DNA of 45,000 nucleotides from Mesostigma viride (taxonomy: Eukaryota > Streptophyta > Mesostigmatophyceae > Mesostigmatales > Mesostigmataceae), in contig RPFO01000034.1 in the NCBI GenBank assembly GCA_009746045.1, positions 2,122,146 to 2,167,145 on the forward strand. Direction: 5' to 3'. Made by a program: the position numbers and the translations under genes. The notes beneath the pieces are model-generated. The model had not been told where the DNA came from. It saw nothing but the letters and a program-made list of their open reading frames with translations, and did not search any database. Positions 1 to 9,204 of the stretch are shown piece after piece (position 1 is the stretch's first letter; each line of letters begins with the position of its first letter).

Positions 1-2
1 GG

Positions 3-139
3 TTAATTAAATAGTGCCGGAACCTTTTGCCGCCTGAGGCCGAATTACCTTGGGTGCTCGGAAGTGGTTCTTCCGGGCAAAATAGTGTTCCGGCCCGATT
101 TGCCTCAGGCGGCAAAAGGTTCCGGCACTATTTAACCTA
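3..139. mobile_element. MITE copy A (about 137 bp, 32-bp TIR core)
   Basis: The segments at 9..40 and 102..133 are perfect inverted repeats of 32 bp, and weaker matching continues outward to a TTA(A/G)NTT motif. There is no coding capacity. The inner part (ccgaatta, cttgggtg, ctcggaagtggttct) is shared with the element at 291..432, so the two belong to one family. The copy lies at the window edge, so its flanking duplication cannot be judged. Confidence 0.75.
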
Positions 140-290
140 ACTAAAACCTGGCCTCGTGGAGGCCGGGGAGTCAAATATACCTGGAGACAACCGCCTAGTG
201 ACACTAGGCTAGTGCACGCAAATGATATTGCGCCGGAACTGTCTCTGGCAGGCGTTTCGAACCCCTGCCCTCCAAGGTGCACAGGTCTTA

Positions 291-432
291 GTTAGGTTAA
301 ATAGTGCACCCACCAAGTCAATTCGGCCGAATTAACTTGGGTGGCAGCTCGGAAGTGGTTCTTTCGGGCAAGATAGTGTGCCGGCCCGATTTGCCTCAGG
401 CGGCAAAAGGTTCCGGCACTATTTAACCTAAC
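291..432. mobile_element. MITE copy B (142 bp)
   Basis: The ends are perfect 17-bp inverted repeats, GTTAGGTTAAATAGTGC at 291..307 and its complement at 416..432. The right half matches copy A closely. The left half instead holds a near-perfect palindrome at about 309..344 (CCACCAAGT arm, CCGAATT centre). It is non-coding and is probably mobilised by a transposase encoded elsewhere. Confidence 0.75.
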
Positions 433-1140
433 TCTTACCCAATTGGACCCCCTTTCCCCCCCCGGTTTTCCCCCCACAGTCCGCGCTCTTGGGCACATCA
501 GTTCACCCGGTTCAGTTCACTCTAACGCCACGACGCGCCCCCGCCTGGGGGGGGGAGGGAGGGGGGCGGGGGGGGGTAGAGGGGGGGGGGGGGGAGGGGC
601 TCGACCCGCCTCCCCAACCCGCCTCAACCAGTACATGTACCAGGGGGTGGGGGGGTTCGGACCATCCCCCCCACCCCCCCACCCCATCCCCCCCTGCACA
701 CTCGCTACACCCCCAGCCCCACGTTTAAGATTCTCAGGTCATGAGACCCTGGATTTGACCTCTACTAGTAGTATAATTGTAGTAGAATGTAGTGGAACTT
801 AGTAGAATCGAATCACAGTATAGTAAGATTCTACTACTCAGTAAGATTCCCCTCAACCGTCTTTGACTCGTGACTAAAATGAGTCACGAGTTGCACAGTA
901 TGCCACAGGTGCCCCCATTCAGCCTAATTATTTTTTCTAGACCATACTAGGAACCAAGCATAACCATATTAGTAGGGCCCACCTGGGGGTATAGTGGGTG
1001 GTCCCAGTGCTAGCCCCCCCTGCTCTATAAATAGCCCCCCCCTCGATCAGGGGGGTACGGTGAGTGTGCGCGGTGACACCCTCAATAATAATGGATGATA
1101 TAGACCCCTTTCCTCAATGAGTTGACCCTGGGATTGGTTT
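433..1140. other. Non-coding region with G-runs and short palindromes
   Basis: No credible gene is visible. Positions 549..597 are almost uninterrupted G, and 640..700 has G-runs followed by C-runs, so either strand could form quadruplex or hairpin structures. Positions 760..850 hold repeated tagtagaat-type motifs in both orientations. A TATA-like ctataaatag lies at 1024..1033, but no convincing exon follows it. The open frames here are products of the homopolymer runs. Confidence 0.5.
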
Positions 1141-1189
1141 TGTAGATAGATTTTTAGTTTGGATGGGATACAAACACTAAAAATTGTAA

Positions 1190-1720
1190 CTCCCCCAGGG
1201 ACCCATCAGCTGGTGCTAAAAATAACTGGTGACTATTTTGAGTCGCGAGTTTTTTGGGGGCTAAAATAGGCATCCTATAGTGCAGTTTTGAACACGGAAA
1301 TGCATGATAGGTAAGCATGGAGTATTGGCAAACATGCATGCTAACACTTATTCCAACCTGTGTGCCACCAATACCTGCCATAACCACTGCAGGTCCCTGC
1401 CGGATATGGTTGGAGACGACTACTCGCGGGCCGCGAGTACGGGGTTCACACCCTTATCATGCATGATGGAGCACTGACGTATATACCTTGGATTTCGCCC
1501 TATTATTTCAGGGGGGACTGCAACTGTACCCAAGCACTACATCCAAACACTTACATGTATTGTTTCACCCAGCCATGCAGGGACCCACAAGATAATGCTA
1601 AAAATAGCTGGTGACTATTTTGAGTCACCAGTTGGGGGGGCGCCGGGGCTAGAATAAACGTGATTCCTAGTGCAGTTTTGAAATGATAGGTAAGCATGAA
1701 ACATGCATGATTATTCTGAT
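1190..1720. repeat. Two diverged direct copies of a roughly 160-bp sequence
   Basis: Positions about 1190..1360 and 1570..1720 share, in order: cagggaccca, tgctaaaaata, ctggtgactattttgagtc, agtgcagttttgaa and tgataggtaagcatg. They look like an old tandem duplication or two copies of one non-coding repeat. No gene is recognised in 1141..2030. Confidence 0.65.
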
Positions 1721-2038
1721 CAGGCACTCCGCAAAGGTGAAAACCATTTGCGTTCAGTGCCGGGCCGCGGAAAACGCGGAAAAACGCGATCTGCAAATGA
1801 ATCCGACCGGAATCGAACTGGGGACCTCTCGCACCAATTTTGCTGACTATAGGACGGACGTCTCCGGTTACCATTGCATCGCCGGTTACCATGGCATGCA
1901 TGATTATGTTTATTCCAGCCTATGCGGCACAAATATATGCCACAATAAGTGTAAATGCTTGCAGACCCGCTGATATACTGTGGTACTTATTTTTATCAGT
2001 GTACAGGCATACGCAATACGCGATCGTACGGGGCCCAT

Positions 2039-2716
2039 TAATTAATTAATTAATTAGGAACATAACTCCATTGGGAGTATATGTAGCACATAGCCCTTGA
2101 GAAGGGGAACATGGCCTATAATACATTCTAAGCTACTTCCTGCAAGGGTGGGAATGTAAACGACACTTGCTCTAGGTGCACCATGGCACCTGCATCCCCA
2201 TGATCTTCAAGCTATGCCCAGCTAAGGGGGAGCCTGTCATGGGGGGGAAGATCAGCATAGCTATACAAGAGCTAGAGCGTGGCATCTCAGCAGAGAGCAG
2301 CTCTCTGCATGGGCACAGCATAACTAAATAAAGCTAGGCATCATCTGGAGTGTGGCACATCATACGCGCACATGTACATGGCTAAATAATACTCGTGAAT
2401 CAGCTGGTATAGAGCCTATAATAGGAGGCTTACATGTACATGGCCACGGTCTATCTATTCTACACTACTGCTGCTGTATTCCCCTAAGCTGGGGCGTCTG
2501 GAGTCGTTGGGGTCGCATGCCAGGGCTTGTGGCCGACATAGATGGCCGGCCGCCCCCTTCGATCCAGTACACCGGCTGCCCCGCCTTGGTCTGCCGGAGC
2601 TGGAGGTAGGTCAGCCATAGCTTCCGTCGCCGTTGTTGCTGCGCCAGGGTCAAGTCGTCGTCAAGGGTGAAGTGAGTCTTCTCGAGCCGCTTGCGGCGTC
2701 TGAGGAAGGAAATCTT
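2039..2716 (-). mobile_element. 5'-truncated copy of the ORF1-only retroelement
   Basis: Read on the minus strand, this is the 3' part of the family seen in full at 15160..17154. It has the end of ORF1 (the TLAQQQRRRKLW block of the C-terminal domain), the 3'UTR, a terminal hairpin at 2060..2084 and an (ATTA)n tail at 2039..2056. It is flanked by a direct repeat GGGCCCAT at 2031..2038 and 2717..2724, which I read as the target-site duplication. Truncation at the 5' end, a simple-repeat tail and the duplication together indicate target-primed reverse transcription. Confidence 0.8.
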
Positions 2717-2724
2717 GGGCCCAT

Positions 2725-3422
2725 GGGTATTGGGTATAATACGCTCGTACGGGGTATTATACGCAAATCGTACGGTGACTCTTGAATTAAATGCTGTTTT
2801 TTGAATGGTTCAGGGGGGTCCTCAACATTCTGACCAATCAGGCATGTTTTCTTTGTGTTCTTGCAATGCACCATGTCATGCCTATATGTGACACATCATC
2901 TCATGACATTGGCATTAATTACCGTTGCTGCTTACAAGTACAAGCATTGTCCTGTTAAAAGCACACCATAACACAGTTGTATTCACAATCAGTGCACACC
3001 TGAAAAGGATAATAACACAAGTAGATATGCATGCTCAAGGACACTTGCAGAGGTATAGAGATTGCTGCCACCATTACCGTGTATGTTGAACTGAAAACCA
3101 CGTCATCTCTGGTGCCCAGCATGGAATTGCTACTATATACTAGGGCTGAAATACAGCACACGGTCAATTGGCCAACTTGCCAAAAGTAATAAGACATTAT
3201 GCCAGAAACGGACATCTTGCCTACTCGTGGTAGGCCACCATGCAATATTGATCTACATGCAGCAAGAATCCATGCGGGCTGCCAACAATGTGGCTAGCGT
3301 GCAGGATACCATGCATGCCAGCAACCTGACCCAGCTTCCCTAAACCATTAACACATATGGTACGGTGGCTGGCTATAGCAGCAGCCTGCATGGCTAAATG
3401 AGGCATTTATGTGCATCGCGAG
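2725..3422. other. No gene recognised
   Basis: Unique-looking sequence. Just after the retroelement (2735..2785) are palindromic ATACGC/GTACGG motifs, which belong to the older repeat the retroelement entered. I see no domain, splice-consistent exon or RNA gene in the rest. Confidence 0.4.
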
Positions 3423-3707
3423 TCAAACCAAATACCCCGCAGCCTGCGACGTAATGCCTCCGGCGGCCTCTTGCACTCGCTCGGCTCTTGCCTCCTTCGC
3501 ATCCGTGGCGCCAATGATATGGCGGGTGCTAGCCTTGCTCGGGTGGTAGAACCCGACAATTTTGCATCCAAAAGTGTGCACGTCACTGAGCTTTTAGTTA
3601 CCTGTCGGCTGCCCTTTCTTGTTGAGAGTCTGTTCTTTCACGATGTGTGTCCAGACAGTCTCGAATACGGCCTGCATCTCGTCGGCCCCATCATCATCGT
3701 GTTCCAT
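3423..3707 (-). pseudogene. Possible coding remnant of unknown function, one in-frame stop
   Basis: On the minus strand a 95-codon frame from an ATG at 3707 to a TGA at 3423 is interrupted only by a TAA about 38 codons in. The first part is acidic (MEHDDDGADEMQAVFETVW). The second has an ordinary protein-like composition (HTFGCKIVGFYHP, then KEARAERVQEAAGG). A short gtaact...ctcag stretch spans the stop, but it is too short to be a normal intron. I do not recognise a family, and the frame may be chance. Confidence 0.22.
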
Positions 3708-3763
3708 AGACCCACACCATCACCGTCGCTAGCCATGGTGCCTGGATGTCAATTGTGCTACGA

Positions 3764-5119
3764 TTAACCCATACTCCGTCAGGCCATTTTTGGCACTTTC
3801 AGACCCCTAAAATTGCCAAAAATCATAACTCATAGACCACAACTCCAAATACCCCCAACCAAGATGCTAGGAGTATCTACACTTCAAGGGCTTTCATAAT
3901 ATGCAATAATATCATGAGTCTGATGAGTACTTTGGATGATAGCTTCAGTCAAAGTGAGCCAAAAGACGATCATTTTGTGCCAAGAAAAACTATACCCCCC
4001 CCCCTTCTACTGAGGGGAGGGTCAGAAACCTCAAACCCAACATTGGACAATTTAGTTGGATAGTCCAATGGTGCTTTCCTTTGGTCAAACTACCCGGATA
4101 GCCCATTTGACCCATACCGTGCCCGCGTTTACGTGTGTGGCTTGCGCGCGCACAAACAGCCAACTATGCCATGCCATACAATGATGCAATATAATTGACC
4201 ACAATAGACTGCCAAATATGCTGGAATACAAATATGAAGCCACCTGACACTCACTGAACGGTATCCCCCCAAGAAATGCCACAAACTGTGCAACATAATG
4301 GCTAATACCCCTCCTTGAGCAGGCATGGAAGGCAGTTGCAATTACCACTAATATATCCACCATCAGACATGTATGAACGTACGAGTTTCCATGCAACCAA
4401 CACGAAAACGAATCGCCGTACCTGCCTCGATCACGACCTAGCCGGGTTCCGCTTGCCGACATGCTCATACGTCCCGGATACTGATGCTAGTGGCACAGGC
4501 AGCCATAGCCGCTCTATCCATGCATCCGTCATGATAACCATGTTGATTTATCTATGCAAAGATGACGTCTAACGCGTCGACGTTCCCAGCAGATGGTGCG
4601 CAGCGGACTTCCGTAAAACAATGTAAGGCCCAGGCGGAAAGAAGCTACCAAGAAACCAAAAAGAAACCGGCGATACCAAACGGGACGTCTCTTCTGATGG
4701 TGGCGACCAAGACAGAGATAATAACCACTGCGTATTTTCACAGTTCCGTGAATCTGATAATTCTTTACGAATCAAAATAATGCATCATCGTTCAGGGGTC
4801 ATCATCTGACCCATTTCAAGCTGCGGAACCCAAAATTTCCACCAAATGGCACGTTGACAGCCATATCTCGCTATGCGCGCGCGCAACGGTAAAAAATGTT
4901 AGCAAAAGTCACGTGATGCACAGCCTGGCAACGTGGTATTTAGGTGGCTATGGCGCAATTATCCCACCAACCTAAGCATTTACGTTCACATTGGGTCTGT
5001 CCCGAGTTGCCTGACCACTTACATCCGTACCCGATGGCGCGGCGCTCGCGTAATATTTTGCCACGTGGCGGGGGGTGCAAGTGTATCCAAATGGATACAC
5101 TTGACGGAGTATGGGTTAA
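3764..5119. mobile_element. Non-autonomous piggyBac-type element, TTAA-flanked
   Basis: The ends are TTAACCCATACTCCGTCA at 3764..3781 and its exact complement at 5102..5119. This is a 14-bp TIR beginning CCC, flanked on both sides by TTAA, the piggyBac hallmark of target site plus CCC...GGG termini. Next to the right end, 5079..5102 is a perfect palindrome with AAGTGTATCC arms and an AAAT loop. The interior of about 1.3 kb has no recognisable transposase; the longest open frames (about 70 to 130 codons) resemble nothing known to me. It probably depended on a transposase such as the decayed one at 6181..8505, though those termini were not matched. Confidence 0.75.
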
Positions 5120-5721
5120 ATGTTAGGTGCCAGATATGCGTGCCCTTCTTGGTAGACAACATAACTTCGTAACCTATAATTTACTCGTCCTTTGTATCCT
5201 AGAGCCTAGTCCGACGCGCAGCAATCTGCAGCAATGCACGTAAAAGTACAGTCGTACACGGCCAGCTTGGCACCTGCACGCCCGTTCATTTGTCGCGGAG
5301 TTACAGGTCGCCTCAGTCTAGTTCCGGCTTCACGTGCCGTCCAAAATGATGCCAGAAGCTACTTCGAACACGGTTCATACGCAAAAAAATACGCAAAAAA
5401 TACGCAATACGCAAAAAATACGCCAAAAATGCGCCGTGCGTATTTTTTTGCCCATTCATTAATACGCAAATCTTGCGTATGACGTATAATACGCATCGTA
5501 TGGCGTACTATACGCCGTATGCCTGTACACTGATTTTTACATGCATGATGGACCTTGCACACAAAGTCATAACATCGCAGCACTCCTAGATGAATTAGTG
5601 ACCAAGGGACCATGCAGTAACACTGAAAATTGCCAACTAGAAATAGGTGGCACTGTGACCATCACGGAGCAGATTTTCAAACTGCACAAGTTATGCATAA
5701 ACATGAAAGCTAATAAGACAT
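5120..5721. repeat. ATACGC-rich palindromic repeat; otherwise no gene
   Basis: Positions 5378..5530 are built from ATACGC/GCGTAT motifs with A- or T-runs between them, first direct and then inverted, so the strand can fold back. The right edge (cgtatgcctgtacactgat, near 5515..5535) is the inverse of 1996..2015, and related motifs recur at 2735..2785. These are copies of one non-coding repeat family. No gene is recognised in the remainder. Confidence 0.5.
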
Positions 5722-5868
5722 GACCATGAAACAATAACCCAGGCTAACAACAAGAAACCACCAAATAACACACATGCACAGGTGGGACCATGAAACAATA
5801 ACCCAGGCTAACAACATGAAACCAAATAACACATGCACAGGTAGGCCCATGAAACAATAACACACACT
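5722..5868. repeat. Tandem repeat, 2.4 units of about 60 bp
   Basis: Units begin at 5722, 5786 and 5845 with (g/c)ccatgaaacaataac and contain caggctaacaac and atgcacaggt. The first two are 64 and 59 bp and the third is partial. The array lies just beyond the 3' end of the decayed piggyBac transposase on its minus strand. Confidence 0.8.
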
Positions 5869-6180
5869 TCAAACCATGCCGGCCCATGGTGATACACGGC
5901 GCGCATGAGCGCGGGCAGGAAAGGCCAAATGCCATGCCACGTAGGCAACAAATGCTACTAGCATTCTTAGTCAGCCTCCGTAGGACTATATCCCAGGCGC
6001 ACATGCTCCGCCCTGAGATGGCGGCGCCGCGCCACCCCCAGTTGAGCTTCCGGGTGGTGGCTGCTGCCCCCCTCGTGGTAGTGGCGCCCTTGAACTTCTT
6101 GGCGCATTCGCCACGCTGGGAGAGGCGCTGCCATACCCCGGCCCGCTGCTTCGTCACGTTGAAGTCCAGCCCCTCCACCT

Positions 6181-8505
6181 GCCCGGAGTGTAAGAGGCCG
6201 AAGCAGTTCCGCTCGCTGTTGCTGCAGAACGCCATGTCACCGGCAGTGCTCGCACATGACCGAGGTCTTGTGCTTCCTGCCTTGCGCGCAGCACAGTTGG
6301 CACAGCACCTGCTCCACCCACGGGATCTTCTTGGCGGGGTATAGTGCAGGGGGCCAAATCGGCCCACCGTGCGGCTGCATGAGGGGGATGTCCGCGGCCT
6401 GCGGCTCACGGATGGGCACGGTTGCGCCCGGCCACGCGTTCGCCTCGAGCTCCTTGGCCAGCACGCTCAGGAACCTCGAGTGGGTCATGGCGGTCTTGGT
6501 TGGACTCCGTGTGGATCATCACGTCACTGCAGCAGGACGTAGCTGTTGGTGAGCAGGTTGGCGAAGTGCCCCATCAGCAGGCGCACCTGGCACCACACCC
6601 AGCTCGTCACAAGGACCTTGCACACGTCGTACTCGGCGCAGTATTGGTCGCACAGGTCCATGGCCGGCCTTAAGTAGGTGAGCCAATACTCCACGGACCA
6701 CGATGTTGTGGGGTGCGGTCACCGTCTTCCGCACCGGCCCGGTGTGGCCGCCGTGCCGGGTGCGGGGTGACCGCCACCTCCGCAAGGGCGCCCAGCCCCT
6801 TAATTGGAGAGGGTCCACACCGGCTTCTTGTCCTGCCAGCTGCACAGCAGGTGCCCCTCGTTGCTTGCCGCCCACGCGTAGTCACCCTGCTCCACCTCCT
6901 TCTTGGGCATGAGCTTCGCCGCCTCATCGAAGGGCAGCCCCTTGGGATTCGCGCAGATGGTGCCGACCACGCGGTGGCCCATCTCAGCGACTGAGTCGAT
7001 GGCGCGCTTGCTCGTGTAGAACCGGTCCATCGCGACGATGGCGGGGCGCTCGAGCACGAACACCATGCGCACCACCACCTTGAACGTGTGGTCCTCCTCC
7101 TTGACCTTGTCGTAGGTCTCCACCTTGAGCAGGTAGCCCGTCTTGTCGTTCACAGCGAACATCTTGACGTCGAAGGGCTCGGGCTTCGTGGGGTTGAAGC
7201 ACTTCACGGGGGACATCTTGTATCGACGCGTGGGGATGGAGCGCTTGTCCAGCGCGATGCGGTCCCCGGGCTTCACGTACTTGATGTACGCGGCGTTGAG
7301 GTTCTCCTCGAGCCACAGGGTCTGCCAGAGGATGTGCGCCCTCGGGTCAGTGTCGCGGGCAGGGCGCTGGGCAGTCGGCTAGCAGTGGAGGAAGCGTGCA
7401 ATTTGCTCGAACCGCTTCTGCGGCATCACGTCTTGGAAGCAGACGGGCTTTCCCACACCCATCCCCTCACTGGAAAAGTAGTCATCCCTCGAAGGGAACC
7501 TGCCCAGGGCCTGCTGATGACGATGCCCAGAAATTTGCCCATCTCATGCATTGTTACCGGGTGCCAATCACGCCCGCCTGGCTTGCCTACCCCCTTGAGC
7601 TCAGCATAGTCGTTGGTCTCCTTGACAATCTTGGCCAGGACATCACGTTGGGACCGGAAAAGGGAGAACAGCCCCAGTGGCGAGAACTTGAGCTGGGCAG
7701 GGGAAAGGTTTTGATAGCAGGCGGTACCCGTCATCGGCGACGGCACTAGAGTCTCGGGAAAAGGAAACACATCTGGCTTGCCGAATCCAAATTTCCAGAC
7801 AGTCTCGGCTGGCTCCTCAGTGGCAGGCGTGTCGTCAGGAAAAAACGAATCATCGAGCTCAGCCTCACCGCTCGGCACCGGACCCTCCGCACCCTTCTGG
7901 TAAACAAAGTCGTCATCGGAAGCGTCCGAGACAACGCTCTCGCAGGCCCCCGCCTTGGTCTGACGGCGCCTTTTCGGGGCGTGGCTGATGGCTGGGTTCT
8001 TCTTCGGGTTGCCGACAGGGCGCTTCCCCGGCTCGCGTCGCTTGACCGGTGTGGGCAGCTCAATATCCTCGGATTTGTCGTCGTCGTCCTCACCGGCATC
8101 AGAATCGCTATCTTGGCCCTGCTCGCTATCATCGTCACTGCTACCTGCCGTTGGGACCTTCCTGGCTGCGCATTCTTTTACTAGAGCTTCGTACTCATAT
8201 GAGCTGCACGAATACTGATATGAAAACCTGCTCACGGGTGAATGGGTATACGTTCAAGCTTGTCGTCCGGGAAATAGCACCGTGCACCGGCCGGCATCTC
8301 CCGACCTGTTCACTGTCACTACCTTGCCCGGCAAACGTACCTCGCGGTGTTTTTCCCCATACTGCTCTATCGCCCAGTCTAGTCCAAACTTTTCCACAGG
8401 CACTGCAATGAAAATGCCCCTCTTTAGCTTGAAAGTCCGTATATCTGCCTGCATTTCGTCCGCCATGTCTACGTCCGCACTCCCCCCTTTTTTCGCATCC
8501 TTCAT
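6181..8505 (-). pseudogene. piggyBac-family transposase, decayed
   Basis: Fragments in several minus-strand frames add up to a piggyBac transposase (DDE_Tnp_1_7 type), the cut-and-paste enzyme that inserts at TTAA. In order: an N-terminal piece from ATG 8505 (ends VLFP); an acidic and basic linker with KRRR-type nuclear signals (8235..7430); the MPQKRFEQIARFLHC box (about 7430..7380), followed at once by a TAG stop; and the catalytic core (7276..6800), where the three expected aspartates sit in IALDKRSIP, VAMDRFYTS and SWQDKKPVWTLSN. A DLCDQYCAEYDVCK block follows near 6655, then a Cys-rich C-terminal zinc module (CQLCCAQGRKHKTSVMCEHC near 6300..6240, FCSNSERNCFGLLHSG near 6230..6185) split by a frame change. 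At least four frame changes and one stop make it inactive as read. Unrecognised introns could account for a few of them. Confidence 0.85.
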
Positions 8506-8672
8506 TTTCGTACGTTTTTGTCAATTTTTTTAACCGCCAAAACCTGCATGCACCAGGGTACCCTGTTGACTATGACCAGGGTTTCCACCCTGATACGGTG
8601 GTCAAATACGGTCAGACAAGTGTCCTACTGTACGGATAGAGTGAATCTAGATCTTTTCGGTGGTCTAGTTGG

Positions 8673-8698
8673 TTCCCGCCAAAACCTTCCCGCCAAAT
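8673..8698. promoter_or_regulatory. Paired E2F-like sites upstream of the piggyBac gene
   Basis: TTCCCGCCAAAA at 8673..8684 and TTCCCGCCAAAT at 8687..8698 match the E2F/DP consensus (TTTSSCGC in either orientation) and are 14 bp apart. A weaker ACCGCCAAAA lies at 8532..8541. They sit 30 to 195 bp upstream of the transposase ATG, which reads leftward from 8505. Function is inferred from motif and position only. Confidence 0.4.
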
Positions 8699-9204
8699 CC
8701 CTACAGGGCGCACAAACTCATGGCGAACGGAGGCATGAGAAAAACTCGCAGTCGAAAGTCGGCACGAGGACGGTGTAGGGGTCGTGAGCCCTGGATTGAT
8801 TGGTCGGACCCCAATCTTAAAATGTGATTATTACATCGTGATAAAGTGGATGCCCGATGGTCTTTACTTGTAGGGATAAAGTGGATGTCATGCGGTCATG
8901 ATGCATGGAAGGCGAGGCAAGGACTAGGGAAACCCATGGATGCATTTATCGTACCGCGTTCGCCCCCCGAGCCCATGATTCCATTTTGAATTGTATTTAA
9001 TTAGTTTGTGAAGAATTTTTGTTGTCGAGGGAGTGTGTCTAAGTAATTACCCATCGAACCCCTTTTTGCACTTGCCAGTGTCTACGAAAGCTTGAATAGC
9101 TCTCGAGACCGACTTCGCATCGCAGAAAACGCGTTTGACATCCATCGTGGCATCCGCCTTTTAACTGCTTCGTGTGCCAACCTGAATCGCTTAGTGCCGG
9201 GGAC
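8699..9204. other. Intergenic region upstream of the TTL-like gene
   Basis: No gene is seen. The phrase ataaagtggatg occurs twice (about 8840 and 8876). The stretch should contain the TTL-like gene promoter, but no clear TATA box can be pointed to. Confidence 0.4.

Noticed and set aside
233-283. Another gggttcgaa motif with short inverted flanks, minus strand
   Set aside because: A T-arm-like hairpin alone; no A box or anticodon arm at the right spacing.
1795-1865. A tRNA-like or SINE-like stretch on the minus strand with a B-box-like gttcgattcc
   Set aside because: The distance between A-box-like and B-box-like motifs is too short, and no cloverleaf with an acceptor stem can be drawn. It is probably a chance or a very eroded tRNA-derived repeat.
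5375-5470. ATACGC repeats first taken for a CRISPR-like array
   Set aside because: The repeats are 6-7 bp without uniform spacers and fold into palindromes; the DNA is clearly eukaryotic.
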